Shown: positions 1 through 7,380 of the stretch, in pieces
Layout of the letters: each line of letters opens with the position of its first letter
How positions within the stretch are numbered: the first letter of the stretch is position 1
Source of the DNA: Treponema sp.
GTDB taxonomy: Bacteria > Spirochaetota > Spirochaetia > Treponematales > Treponemataceae
Assembly: GCA_022510865.1 (NCBI GenBank)
Contig: JAFLSQ010000018.1
Location: forward strand, 1-45,037
Reading direction: 5' to 3'
DNA: 45,037 nucleotides
Translations under genes and position numbers: made by a program
The notes under the pieces: model-generated
The model's input: the letters and a program-made list of their open reading frames with translations, nothing else
Databases searched by the model: none
Told to the model about the DNA's origin: nothing

Positions 1-23
1 GTTGTATATTCAGATAGTACAAG

Positions 24-39
24 TTGAAGCGCGCTTTAA
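24..39. promoter_or_regulatory. candidate MerR autoregulatory dyad
   Basis: The near-palindrome TTGAAGCGCGCTTTAA, with a perfect AAGCGCGCTT core, lies 34 bp before the MerR start codon. MerR-family proteins bind dyads in their own promoters, so this is a plausible operator. No convincing -35/-10 pair is visible in the short upstream stretch available, so the assignment is an inference. Confidence 0.3.
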
Positions 40-73
40 GTCAAGCGATTCGCGCGTTTTTTGGGAGAAAATC

Positions 74-538
74 ATGCGCTATACCATAGGCGAGATGGCA
101 GGACTGATGGGAGTCGCGCCCTCGGCGCTCCGTTACTATGACAAAGAGGGTCTGCTTCCCTTCGTGGAGCGGACGGAGGGCGGAAGCCGCGTGTTCAAGG
201 ATTCGGATTACGAGGCTCTGAAAGTGATTGACTATCTCAAACGCGCGGGGCTTTCCATCAAGGAAATCCGCGCGTTCATCGACATGGCGGAAGAGGGAGA
301 CGCAACGATTGAGGCACGGCTCGCCCTCTTTGAGGAGCGACGCGCGGCAGTGGAAAGGCAGATTGCCGGTCTTGAGGAGACGCTCGCCCTGCTCAACTTC
401 AAATGCTGGTATTACAGAACCGCATTGGAGGCCGGAACAGAGGACGTGGTGAGAGGACTTGCCTGCGATGCAGTGCCGGACGAACACAAGGACGCTAAGC
501 GGACGCTGGACATAACGCACCGGCAGGAGAGCGTGTAA
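74..538 (+). CDS. MerR family transcriptional regulator
   Basis: This is a 154-residue DNA-binding regulator. The N-terminus (YTIGEMAGLMGVAPSALRYY, then DKEGLLP) is the classic MerR winged helix-turn-helix, and residues 3-70 cover the whole domain. It is followed by a long helix (residues about 75-120) that would form the antiparallel dimerisation coil, then a short C-terminal part with a CWYYRTALE stretch typical of MerR proteins whose effector is unknown. No metal-binding cysteine cluster is seen, so a metal sensor is unlikely. The ATG at 74 is preceded by a GGGAG ribosome binding site; the frame stays open to the window edge, but upstream residues do not look like MerR. A palindrome array begins 46 bp after its stop, and a MIF-like gene follows on the same strand. 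Its target is not known. Confidence 0.9.
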   Translation: MRYTIGEMAGLMGVAPSALRYYDKEGLLPFVERTEGGSRVFKDSDYEALKVIDYLKRAGLSIKEIRAFIDMAEEGDATIEARLALFEERRAAVERQIAGLEETLALLNFKCWYYRTALEAGTEDVVRGLACDAVPDEHKDAKRTLDITHRQESV

Positions 539-550
539 CCGCCAGTGGTT

Positions 551-577
551 CGGGCATTGGCACTATCGAAATGCCCG
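551..577 (+). terminator. hairpin after MerR gene, weak terminator candidate
   Basis: CGGGCATT (551-558) and AATGCCCG (570-577) form an 8-bp stem with an 11-nt loop, 12 bp after the MerR stop. The following sequence has only a short, broken T stretch, so termination may be weak or the hairpin may serve another purpose. Confidence 0.4.
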
Positions 578-583
578 CGTTGT

Positions 584-752
584 AATCGTACCACGATTCA
601 GTTGCGATCGTGGTACGATTGACCCCCAATCGTGGTACGATTCATAGGGTAATCGTGGTACGATTGCAGGTCAATCGTGGGGCGATTACAGCGCAATCGT
701 GGTACGATTGCAGGTCAATCGTGGGACGATTACAGCGCAATCACTGCGGATT
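584..752. repeat. tandem array of near-palindromic 15-mers, 22-bp period
   Basis: Seven clear copies of AATCGTGGTACGATT, a dyad of AATCGT/ACGATT arms around a 3-bp centre, start at 584 (inverted), 606, 628, 651, 673, 695 and 717. A degenerate eighth starts at 739. Steps are 22, 22, 23, 22, 22, 22 and 22 bp. Spacers are 7-8 bp and mostly differ, but the last four units form a 44-bp duplication with alternating spacers GCAGGTC and ACAGCGC. The copies at 673 and 717 vary only in the centre or one arm base. The array fills most of the 312-bp gap between the MerR and MIF-like genes and ends about 58 bp before the MIF-like gene's -10 box. A 22-bp step is close to two helical turns, so all dyads would face the same side of the DNA. 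Each unit could also fold as a 6-bp hairpin in RNA. Confidence 0.93.
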
Positions 753-785
753 TCCTGACGGCCGCGAAAATCCTTGATAGTCCGT

Positions 786-815
786 CTGTAATTTTCCGCG
801 CGGATGTGCTATACT
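786..815 (+). promoter_or_regulatory. promoter of MIF-like gene
   Basis: TATACT at 810-815 is a good -10 box with the extended TGC just before it. A weak -35 (CTGTAA, 786-791) sits 18 bp upstream. The predicted leader is about 28 nt and holds the AAGGAG ribosome binding site of the gene at 851. Confidence 0.6.
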
Positions 816-850
816 GTTCGCACTGACATTGCAATTGCAAGGAGAAAACT

Positions 851-1192
851 ATGCCGATGATAACATCAAAAATCAGCGTGGGCGTGAGCGAGGAAAAGCG
901 CGAGACGCTCAAGGCGGAGCTGGGCAGGGCGATTTCAATCCTGGGAAAGCCCGAGAGTTACCTCATGCTCGGCTTTGAGGACAACTACTGCCTCTACTTC
1001 GCGGGCAAGCGGCTGGACAAGGGCGCGTTCGTCTCGGTGGAGCTGCTGGGCGATGAGAACCCCGGCGCCTGCGAGCGGATGACCGCAGAAATCTGCGCGA
1101 TATTCGAGCGTGAGCTTGGAATCCCGGGCAACGCGGTCTACATAACGTATGCGGGATTCAAGAACTGGGGATGGAACGGCCGCAATTTCTAG
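851..1192 (+). CDS. MIF/phenylpyruvate tautomerase family protein
   Basis: This 113-residue protein belongs to the macrophage migration inhibitory factor family of the tautomerase superfamily. After removal of Met1 the new N-terminus is Pro (MPMITSK), the catalytic base of all family members. GKPESYLML matches the MIF GKPxxY(I/L) segment carrying the conserved Lys, and the C-terminus (VYITYAGFKNWGWNGRNF) matches MIF's VYINYYD...NVGWN end. Length fits MIF (114-115). MIF proteins are homotrimers that tautomerise phenylpyruvate or dopachrome; the eukaryotic proteins are also cytokines. The animal CxxC redox motif is absent. The start is set by AAGGAG at 839-844. It stands alone behind the palindrome array. 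The natural substrate is unknown. Confidence 0.88.
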   Translation: MPMITSKISVGVSEEKRETLKAELGRAISILGKPESYLMLGFEDNYCLYFAGKRLDKGAFVSVELLGDENPGACERMTAEICAIFERELGIPGNAVYITYAGFKNWGWNGRNF

Positions 1193-1271
1193 CGGACAAA
1201 CAGACCATTTTCTCAGAATCTGATTGCCTTGCCGGGAACGTCAGAATCATCGCTCTGGTCTGAACTTTCTG

Positions 1272-1300
1272 GTGACATAATCGGTTTTGAGTGCTACAAT
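1272..1300 (+). promoter_or_regulatory. promoter of eda-kdgK
   Basis: GTGACA (1272-1277) and TACAAT (1295-1300) are spaced by 17 bp, with an extended TGC before the -10. The predicted start of transcription lies about 32 nt before the eda ATG. Confidence 0.7.
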
Positions 1301-1338
1301 ATCATCACTGGAATACTAGTGTATCACGTGAGGTTTTT

Positions 1339-1974
1339 ATGAATGACATTTTGAGGCAGATTGGCTCGACCGGGATTGTGCCTGTCGTCGTGCTGAACAA
1401 GGCGGCTGATGCCGTGCCGCTGGCAGAAAGTCTTGTGAGCGGCGGGCTTCCATGCGCGGAAGTCACGTTCAGGACTGATGCGGCGGAGGAGAGCATCCGG
1501 GCTATCGCAAAGAATTTTCCGCAGATGCTTGTGGGCGCGGGCACGGTTCTCACGACCGAGCAGGTTGACCGCGCGCTTGATGCGGGCGCGAAATTCATCG
1601 TCAGTCCGGGTCTGAATCCGAAAGTCGTTGAGCACTGCATGAAAAAGGGCGTACCAATCACTCCGGGCATTATGACTCCTACAGAGCTGGAGGTTGCCCT
1701 GGGGTTCGGGCTTGACGTTGTGAAATTTTTCCCGGCGGAGAATGCGGGCGGCCTTAAAATGATAAAGGCGATGAGCGCGCCGTACACGATGATGCGCTTC
1801 ATGCCCACCGGCGGAATCACTGCGGCGAACGTGCGCGAGTATCTTGCCTGCGACAAAATTCTTGCGTGCGGCGGCAGCTGGATGGTGAAAAGCGATTTAG
1901 TCAGCGCGGGGAATTTCGCGGAGATTGAGAGGCTTTCCCGCGAGGCAAGCGCGATTGTCCGGGAGACGCGGTAA
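1339..1974 (+). CDS. eda: KDPG / 4-hydroxy-2-oxoglutarate aldolase
   Basis: This 211-residue class I aldolase cleaves 2-keto-3-deoxy-6-phosphogluconate to pyruvate and glyceraldehyde 3-phosphate in the cytoplasm. The Schiff-base lysine is in VVKFFPAE (Lys129) and the catalytic glutamate in AEVTFRT (Glu41). The phosphate-binding loop MPTGGI follows, and the length matches the family. The ATG at 1339 follows GTGAGG; the upstream in-frame GTG is not needed and overlaps the promoter. Gene kdgK lies 72 bp downstream on the same strand, so the pair makes and splits KDPG from 2-keto-3-deoxygluconate, the end of hexuronate or pectin degradation. No uronate dehydratase or isomerase is in the window. 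Confidence 0.93.
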   Translation: MNDILRQIGSTGIVPVVVLNKAADAVPLAESLVSGGLPCAEVTFRTDAAEESIRAIAKNFPQMLVGAGTVLTTEQVDRALDAGAKFIVSPGLNPKVVEHCMKKGVPITPGIMTPTELEVALGFGLDVVKFFPAENAGGLKMIKAMSAPYTMMRFMPTGGITAANVREYLACDKILACGGSWMVKSDLVSAGNFAEIERLSREASAIVRETR

Positions 1975-2046
1975 AATCATCCGTGTATTTTAAATCCACA
2001 GGAGTAATCCTGCGGATTAACCCTGCGGATAAAAGGAGATTAAATA

Positions 2047-3066
2047 ATGAAAGTTGTTACTTTTGGTGAGATAATGCTCAGGCTTGAGCCGGAGGGATAT
2101 TTCCGCTTTGTTCAGGTTGATAAAATGACCTCGACGTTCGGCGGAGGCGAGGCGAACGTGGCTGTGTCCCTTGCGAATTACGGGCTGGACGCTTATTACG
2201 TGACAAAACTCCCCGAGCACGAGATTGGGCAGGCGGCAATCAACAGTCTGCGCCGCTATGGTGTGAACACAAGTTACATCGCTCGCGGCGGTGAGCGCGT
2301 CGGCATTTACTACAACGAGCGCGGTGCGAGTCAGCGCGGCTCAAAATGCATTTATGACCGCGCGCACTCGTCAATTGCGGAGGCAAAGCCTGATGATTTT
2401 GACTGGAACCGGATTTTCAAGGACTGCAAGTGGTTTCATCTCACAGGAATCACGCCGGCACTGGGCGGCAATCTGGTGCAGATTTGTGTTGAGGCGTGCA
2501 AGGCCGCAAAATCCGCGGGCGCAACCGTCAGCTGCGATTTGAACTACCGCGGCAAGCTCTGGACTCGGGAGCAGGCACGCGAGGCGATGAGCGAAATCTG
2601 CAAGTACGTTGATGTCTGCATATCAAACGAGGAGGATGCCAAGGACGTTTTCGGGATTGAGGCGGAGAACACCGATGTCACCGGCGGCAAGCTCAACAAG
2701 GAGGGCTACAAATCAGTTGCCAAGCAGCTTGCGGATAAGTTCGGCTTTAAAAAAGTGGCGATAACCCTGCGCACCTCAATCAATGCGAACCGCAACAACT
2801 GGGCTGCCCTGCTTTATGACGGCAAGGACTTCTGCTTCTCCAAAGAATACGAGATGCTCATCGTTGACCGCGTGGGCGGCGGCGACAGTTTTGGCGGCGG
2901 ATTGATTTACGCGCTTCTGACCGGCAAATCATCCCAGGACGCTGTGGAATTCGCGGTGGCGGCATCCTGCCTCAAGCACTCAATCGAAGGGGACTACAAC
3001 ATGGTCAGCGTTGATGAGGTTGAGAAGCTGTGCAAAGGAAACGCATCCGGCCGAATCCAGCGTTAG
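2047..3066 (+). CDS. kdgK: 2-keto-3-deoxygluconate kinase (PfkB family)
   Basis: This 339-residue sugar kinase phosphorylates 2-keto-3-deoxygluconate to KDPG, the substrate of the aldolase just upstream. The N-terminal FGEIMLRL and the FGGGEANVAVSLA segment are typical of PfkB-family KDG kinases, and the C-terminal DRVGGGDSFGGG is the anion hole and catalytic base motif, with Asp280 as base. A strong AAAGGAG ribosome binding site precedes the ATG. Length and motif order are normal. A terminator follows 24 bp after the stop. Substrate assignment rests on family similarity plus the neighbouring eda; another 2-keto-3-deoxy sugar is possible. Confidence 0.9.
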   Translation: MKVVTFGEIMLRLEPEGYFRFVQVDKMTSTFGGGEANVAVSLANYGLDAYYVTKLPEHEIGQAAINSLRRYGVNTSYIARGGERVGIYYNERGASQRGSKCIYDRAHSSIAEAKPDDFDWNRIFKDCKWFHLTGITPALGGNLVQICVEACKAAKSAGATVSCDLNYRGKLWTREQAREAMSEICKYVDVCISNEEDAKDVFGIEAENTDVTGGKLNKEGYKSVAKQLADKFGFKKVAITLRTSINANRNNWAALLYDGKDFCFSKEYEMLIVDRVGGGDSFGGGLIYALLTGKSSQDAVEFAVAASCLKHSIEGDYNMVSVDEVEKLCKGNASGRIQR

Positions 3067-3090
3067 CGCGGTCATAGCAAAAAAATCATA

Positions 3091-3128
3091 AAACAAACAG
3101 GAGCCGGAAAATCGCCTCCTGTTTGTTT
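3091..3128. terminator. bidirectional intrinsic terminator between kdgK and the DUF4097 gene
   Basis: AAACAAACAGGAG (3091-3103) and CTCCTGTTTGTTT (3116-3128) form a perfect 13-bp stem with a 12-nt loop. The A/T-rich outer halves give a U-rich 3' arm on either strand, so it can end both the kdgK transcript and the convergent padR operon. Confidence 0.8.
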
Positions 3129-3148
3129 ATGCGGTGAAAATGCTGCGG

Positions 3149-4036
3149 CTAGTCGGTTGCCGACACTTTGATTGCTCCGCTCATTGTCTCCACGGAGATT
3201 CTTGCCGAGCCGTCCGCATTCGTTGATGTGCCGCGCTTGCCGCCGCCTGTGCCGGTGATTTCATCGCTGAAACTTCCGCTGACGGTAGACCAGCGCAGCG
3301 TGTAGCCGGAATCCGCGGGCATTTTCAGGGCGACTGAGCCGCTCACGCTCTCTACGCTGCTTTCGCCTTTCAGCGGGCTTCTTGCCGTGATTTTTATGCT
3401 GCCCGATACGGATTCCACGTCAAGCCGCCCGAAATCGCCGTCCGCCCTGATGCTGCCGCTCACGGTCTCCACGTCAAGGACGGAAATCTTGCAGTCCGTG
3501 ATACTTGCGCTTCCGCTCACGCTTTCGATGTCAAGGCTGCCGAGCGAAAGCCCGCTTGCCTTTGCCGCGCCGCTCACGCTGTCCACGCCAACCGCGCCGT
3601 TGTAGCGGCTTGGAATGCGGATTAGAACCGCGCCGCCGAGCATGGAGGGCACGTTCGGAAATCGCTGCTTTTTCTCGCTGATTCTGAGCCGCCCGCCAGA
3701 ATTGCGGATGCTGCAACGCCTTTTTGCCCCGCTTGTGAAATCCACGTGAAAAAGGCTGTCCGTGCTTTCTGTGATTTCCACGGCGAGGGAATTCAAATCC
3801 ACCTCCACGCCCTTGATTCCTTCCGGCGCGAATGCCTCCCCGGACAGGGGCGTTCCGTCATCGTCAGAAAAATCATCATCAGAATCAAGCCAGTCATCGT
3901 CAATGCCGTTCCAATCAGAGAGCCTTTTTATGCTGCCCCCGCGATTTCCCTGCCTTGCAAGCCCGCCTGCAAGAACCGCGGTCAGAATCAGCGCGATTGC
4001 CACCCAGAGCGCGGCAAGAATTTTGTTGTGCCTCAT
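3149..4036 (-). CDS. DUF4097 beta-solenoid envelope protein
   Basis: This 295-residue protein has one N-terminal membrane segment (residues about 8-25, with an AVLAGG end), then a very acidic stretch (DDDWLDSDDDFSDDDG), then a DUF4097 domain. The domain shows a repeated strand pattern with VSGS or close variants about every 20 residues (SVSGAA, SVSGSA, TVSGSI, SVSGSI, SVSGSV, TVSGSF, TMSGAI), as expected of a right-handed beta-solenoid facing outward. The start at 4036 has an AAGGAGG site and overlaps the stop of the upstream HAAS gene by ATGA. PadR-HAAS-DUF4097 operons are a known arrangement, usually linked to envelope stress, but the role here is not established. No lipobox is seen. Confidence 0.82.
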   Translation of the reverse strand: MRHNKILAALWVAIALILTAVLAGGLARQGNRGGSIKRLSDWNGIDDDWLDSDDDFSDDDGTPLSGEAFAPEGIKGVEVDLNSLAVEITESTDSLFHVDFTSGAKRRCSIRNSGGRLRISEKKQRFPNVPSMLGGAVLIRIPSRYNGAVGVDSVSGAAKASGLSLGSLDIESVSGSASITDCKISVLDVETVSGSIRADGDFGRLDVESVSGSIKITARSPLKGESSVESVSGSVALKMPADSGYTLRWSTVSGSFSDEITGTGGGKRGTSTNADGSARISVETMSGAIKVSATD

Positions 4037-4713
4037 GCTTCGTCCTCCTTTGCGCTGCTCCAGAGCGTGATTGCCTGCCAGAGCGCGTTCGCAATCAGCC
4101 AGACCAGCCACGTGATGTGCCACGCGCCCGTCAGAAAGCTGATGAGCAGATAGACGGCGGTGACAATCAGCCAGTACGGTTTTGAGAGCGCGGCGAGGAA
4201 GCGGCCGCCAGGTGTGTCCGTGTCGAATTCCGTGCGGCTTGCCCTTGTAAGGAAGGGCTTCACATCCTGCGGCGTGCTCATTTTTGTGTACACCAGAAGC
4301 CCGGTTGCGATGGCGATGCACACCAGCATCAGGATGAAGCCCGTGATTCCGGCCTTTGCGGGATTCCACACAGAGAACACCGCGCTCACGGCGGGCAGCG
4401 CGCACAGAAGCGTGACCCCGCCTATGTAAAGCATCACCGCGAGCGAAGTTGCCTGCGCCTTTTTCTTGCGGTACTCGTCAATCCTCATTTTCAGCTCGCG
4501 CTCGGGTGCAAGAGTTGAAAGCAGCGCGTCAATGTCTCCCATGTCGCCCAGCGCCTCGGTGAAAGCCTGGTTCTCCGACTTGCCCTCCGCAATGTGTGCC
4601 TCAAAATGGTCGCTCAAATCCGCCAGAATCTCCTGCCTGAGTTCCCGCGCAGTTTTTGTCCCGGGCACATCGCTGAAAAGCGAGTCCACATAATCCGTGA
4701 TTTTTTTGTTCAT
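4033..4713 (-). CDS. HAAS/DUF1700-type membrane protein
   Basis: This 226-residue protein has an N-terminal soluble HAAS-like domain of about 75 residues (NKKITDYVDSLFSDVPGT, LRQEILADLSDHFEAHIAEG, FTEALGDMGD), which is common in proteins encoded next to PadR regulators. Four hydrophobic segments follow at about residues 92-112, 123-141, 180-197 and 202-217. It ends in AKEDEA. The ATG at 4713 is preceded by AGGAGG; an earlier in-frame start is less likely. It is the middle gene of a three-gene operon with padR upstream and the DUF4097 gene overlapping its stop by 4 bp. Family proteins are thought to anchor or signal at the membrane; the specific role is unknown. Confidence 0.8.
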   Translation of the reverse strand: MNKKITDYVDSLFSDVPGTKTARELRQEILADLSDHFEAHIAEGKSENQAFTEALGDMGDIDALLSTLAPERELKMRIDEYRKKKAQATSLAVMLYIGGVTLLCALPAVSAVFSVWNPAKAGITGFILMLVCIAIATGLLVYTKMSTPQDVKPFLTRASRTEFDTDTPGGRFLAALSKPYWLIVTAVYLLISFLTGAWHITWLVWLIANALWQAITLWSSAKEDEA

Positions 4714-4758
4714 ATTGATTGCCTCCTGTCTCTTGAAATTCACGTGCCGGTCCGGCGG

Positions 4759-5079
4759 TCACAAAAGTGCGCTCACCAGCTCCCGGATTCGCTGCCAGTC
4801 CTGGCTGTTCTCCATGTAAAGTTTCCTGCCCTCCTCGGTGATGGAATAATATCTTCTTCTTGCGCCGGAAGTCTCATCGCCCCAGTAGGATGATATGAGA
4901 CCTTTTTCCTCCAGCCGCCGGAACGACGTGTAGAGCGTCGCCTCCTTAAGCTCAAAGGCGTTGTCGCTCAGCTCGGTTATGGATTTGTTAATCTGATAGC
5001 CGTAACTGTCGCCTTTTATGAGCCGGGCAAGAATTATGGTGTCTGTCAGCCCCCTGATAATATCAGAAAAGTTCAGCAA
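4759..5079 (-). CDS. PadR family transcriptional regulator
   Basis: This 106-residue PadR-type regulator contains the winged helix (IIRGLTDTIILARLIKGDSY, then GYQI, and the ATLYTSFRRLEEKGLISS recognition and wing region, then RRRYYSITEEGRKLY). The short length fits subgroup-2 PadR proteins, which lack a long C-terminal helix bundle. The likely start is a TTG at 5079, because AGGAGG lies 6 nt before it and the mature PadR N-terminus (LLNFSDIIRG) begins there; residues further upstream overlap the promoter. It heads the operon with the HAAS and DUF4097 genes and most likely represses its own promoter through the palindromes there. Confidence 0.9.
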   Translation of the reverse strand: MLNFSDIIRGLTDTIILARLIKGDSYGYQINKSITELSDNAFELKEATLYTSFRRLEEKGLISSYWGDETSGARRRYYSITEEGRKLYMENSQDWQRIRELVSALL

Positions 5080-5103
5080 GATAATCCTCCTGTAACTACT
5101 GAT

Positions 5104-5136
5104 GTATAATATACGGTGTGATACCTCACCTGTCAA
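5104..5136 (-). promoter_or_regulatory. padR operon promoter with nested dyads
   Basis: On the minus strand TTGACA (5131-5136) and TATATT (5108-5113) are 17 bp apart, a near-consensus promoter. An 11-bp palindrome, GTATAATATAC (5104-5114), covers the -10 box. A second dyad, GGTG-N8-CACC (5115-5130), fills the spacer. The N8 geometry recalls PadR operators (ATGT-N8-ACAT), so autorepression is likely. Confidence 0.75.
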
Positions 5137-5283
5137 GGTATTTTAATACTTTTTTTCCACGATGATTTCTGATAATCCTGCCGATGAATATGATATGCGG
5201 CGTGTCCGTCAACGCAAGGTCTGAAAATCCGCGCGTCAGAGGCACAAATAAGAAATAAAAATCTTTTCACTTTGGAGATAATA

Positions 5284-6123
5284 ATGTATAATGGGAGTAT
5301 GTTAGAAGTTCTTAGTGATGCAGACTATGAGATGTTCCGTAAGCTCATTTATGAGGAGAGCGGGATTACTTTTTCTTCAACAAATAGTTCTATTCTCGAC
5401 AGCCGAATCAAGGAGCAGTTGCGCAAAAAGAACTTAGCGACACCCGCGGAGTATTACGCTCTTGTGACAAAAAACGCAGAGGAAATGAAGGAGATGCTGG
5501 ACTCTGTTACGACCAACCTCACTCGTTTCTTCCGCAATCAGCCTCATTTTGATGCGTTTATGAAATATGTGATTCCGAATGTCATTGAAAATAAAAAATC
5601 TGGCACTGACCGGGTCATCAAAATCTGGAGTGCCGGTTGTTCCACCGGGGAAGAGCCTTACACAATCGCAATGATTATGAAGGAAATCTGTCCGTCCGGC
5701 TGGGATTTCAAGGTTACGGCTTCTGACATTTCAATGAAGTCTTTAATGACTGCCCAGCGGGGATTCTACGCCGACTCAAAAGTTGACGGAGTTCCCGCGG
5801 ATTACCTTACAAAATATTTCACTAAGGTTGACGGTGGCTATCAGATTAAAGACGACGTGAAGAGCAAGGTGCATTTTGACTATCACAACCTTAAGAATGA
5901 TTCTGGTGCACGTAATCTTGATGTCATTTTCTGTAGGAACGTTCTGATTTATTTTGATGAGCCGGCTCAGCTTAAGGTAATCAATCGTTTTTACGATGCG
6001 ATGGCACCAAAATCGTATCTGTTCATCGGACATTCAGAATCTCTTTTTGGCATGAACACCCAGTTTGAGTTCCTCAAGACCCAGTGGGCGTGCCTGTACG
6101 GAAAGGGCACAAAAGGCGATTAG
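5284..6123 (+). CDS. cheR: chemotaxis protein methyltransferase CheR
   Basis: This 279-residue protein methylates glutamates on chemoreceptor signalling domains using SAM. The N-terminal helical domain (residues about 10-75) precedes VTTNLTRFFRN, the CheR motif contacting the receptor and SAM. The SAM-binding motif SAGCSTGEEPYTIAM and the late DVIFCRNVLIYF and FIGHSES motifs are all present. Length matches the family. The ATG at 5284 has GGAG 8 nt before it; ATG at 5299 is the alternative. No C-terminal pentapeptide-binding or TPR extension is present. It is followed 42 bp later by cheB, so the two together reset receptor methylation. Confidence 0.95.
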   Translation: MYNGSMLEVLSDADYEMFRKLIYEESGITFSSTNSSILDSRIKEQLRKKNLATPAEYYALVTKNAEEMKEMLDSVTTNLTRFFRNQPHFDAFMKYVIPNVIENKKSGTDRVIKIWSAGCSTGEEPYTIAMIMKEICPSGWDFKVTASDISMKSLMTAQRGFYADSKVDGVPADYLTKYFTKVDGGYQIKDDVKSKVHFDYHNLKNDSGARNLDVIFCRNVLIYFDEPAQLKVINRFYDAMAPKSYLFIGHSESLFGMNTQFEFLKTQWACLYGKGTKGD

Positions 6124-6165
6124 CCTTGTTTTGCAATTTTTCTTTTCTTTAGTTAGGACTGCATT

Positions 6166-7371
6166 ATGGATACTATTTCGGTAATGATTTGTGATGATTC
6201 CGCGCTTATGCGGAATCTTATTGGCCGCATTGTTGATGAGACCGGCGGACTTACTGTCTGCGGCAAGGCGCAGGACGGGCAGGATTTGCTCGATCAGCTG
6301 ACAAAAGGCAATGCTAAGCCGGATGTCATCCTTCTGGACATTGAGATGCCCAGGATGAACGGCATTGAATTCCTGAAAAAACGCAAGGAGCTTCGCATAG
6401 ATGTTCCTGTAATCATTTTGTCCTCCGTTGCGACAGAGGGCGCGTCCGTCACAATCCAGTGTCTGGAGCTTGGCGCGTCAGATTTTATCACAAAACCGGG
6501 CGGGTCGGCGGTCACGCTCAGAATTGGTGATGTCACTACAGAGATTGTCGAGTACATTGCCTCTTACGGCGGCTCATACGCCGTTATGCACGGAAAGCAG
6601 ATTCCGATTCCGGAGTTTTTCAGTCAGCAGATTAAGCTTAAGGAAGCGGAGCGATTTGTAATCCAGAAAAAAGGCGAGGAGGCGGCAAAAGCCGCGTCCA
6701 TCAAAAAGGATGACGTTGTTCCGCAGAGCTGGTTCCAGCAGAAACCCAAAGAGCCGGTTGTGGTCACTCCGGTGCGCGGCGGCGGAAAAATCGAGATTAT
6801 TGCGATTGGAATTTCTACCGGCGGCCCGAACGCGCTGCGCGATGTCTTCAAGATGATTGACCCGCGTCTTAAGCAGCCGATTCTTGTGGTTCAGCACATG
6901 CCCGCGGGTTTCACAAAAGAATTCGCGTCAAGTCTGAATTCAATCTGCCCGCTTGAGGTCTCTGAGGCGGTTGACGGTGAGCCGATTCTGAACGGTCACG
7001 TTTACATTGCGCCGGGAAGTTACCACATGTTCGTGGAGCACAGGCCGCTCGGCAATTTCATCAAGCTGAGCCAGGATGCCCAGCGCAACGGGCATCGTCC
7101 GTCCTGCGATGTGCTTTTTGAGTCAGTCGCAAAAATTTACCAGAACAGGGCGCTCGGAGTCATTATGACCGGAATGGGGCGCGACGGCGCGGCAGAGATT
7201 GCGGAGATGCGCAGGCAGGGCGCATGGACGCTCGGGCAGGATCAGGCTTCCAGCATCGTTTACGGAATGCCGAAAGTCGCGTTCGAGATGGGCGGAGTGC
7301 AGAAACAGGTTCCGCTGAAGCAGATGGCAGATGAGATAAGCAGGCTCGCGCGGGAGCACGCACTGGCGTAG
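6166..7371 (+). CDS. cheB: chemotaxis response regulator methylesterase CheB
   Basis: This 401-residue protein demethylates or deamidates chemoreceptors after phosphorylation by CheA. The receiver domain (residues 1-125) has the acidic pair Asp10/Asp11 and phospho-acceptor Asp58 in LLDIEMPRMNG, plus the TKP lysine motif. A linker of about 80 residues, longer than in E. coli CheB, joins it to the methylesterase domain. The catalytic triad is visible as Ser217 (GISTGGP), His244 (VVQHMP) and Asp340 (GMGRDG). An AGGA site precedes the ATG. It follows cheR by 42 bp on the same strand. The nearest receptor gene in the window is the MCP at 40.6-42.4 kb. Confidence 0.96.
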   Translation: MDTISVMICDDSALMRNLIGRIVDETGGLTVCGKAQDGQDLLDQLTKGNAKPDVILLDIEMPRMNGIEFLKKRKELRIDVPVIILSSVATEGASVTIQCLELGASDFITKPGGSAVTLRIGDVTTEIVEYIASYGGSYAVMHGKQIPIPEFFSQQIKLKEAERFVIQKKGEEAAKAASIKKDDVVPQSWFQQKPKEPVVVTPVRGGGKIEIIAIGISTGGPNALRDVFKMIDPRLKQPILVVQHMPAGFTKEFASSLNSICPLEVSEAVDGEPILNGHVYIAPGSYHMFVEHRPLGNFIKLSQDAQRNGHRPSCDVLFESVAKIYQNRALGVIMTGMGRDGAAEIAEMRRQGAWTLGQDQASSIVYGMPKVAFEMGGVQKQVPLKQMADEISRLAREHALA

Positions 7372-7380
7372 CCTTGCGCG

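Noticed and set aside
584..752. CRISPR array
   Set aside because: Repeats are 15 bp and spacers only 7-8 bp, some of them repeated, and no cas gene is present. The same applies to 30739-30908.
1201..1261. CAGACCA...TGGTCTG inverted repeat after the MIF-like gene
   Set aside because: Only 7 bp with about 47 bp between the arms and no T run, so it is not a convincing terminator or operator.
3149..4405. Longer frame for the DUF4097 protein (418 residues)
   Set aside because: The first 123 residues run antisense-like through the HAAS gene on the same strand in another frame. The AAGGAGG before 4036 sets the start.
5180..5188. Sigma-28 promoter of cheR
   Set aside because: GCCGATGAA resembles the flagellar -10, but no TAAA lies 15 bp upstream.
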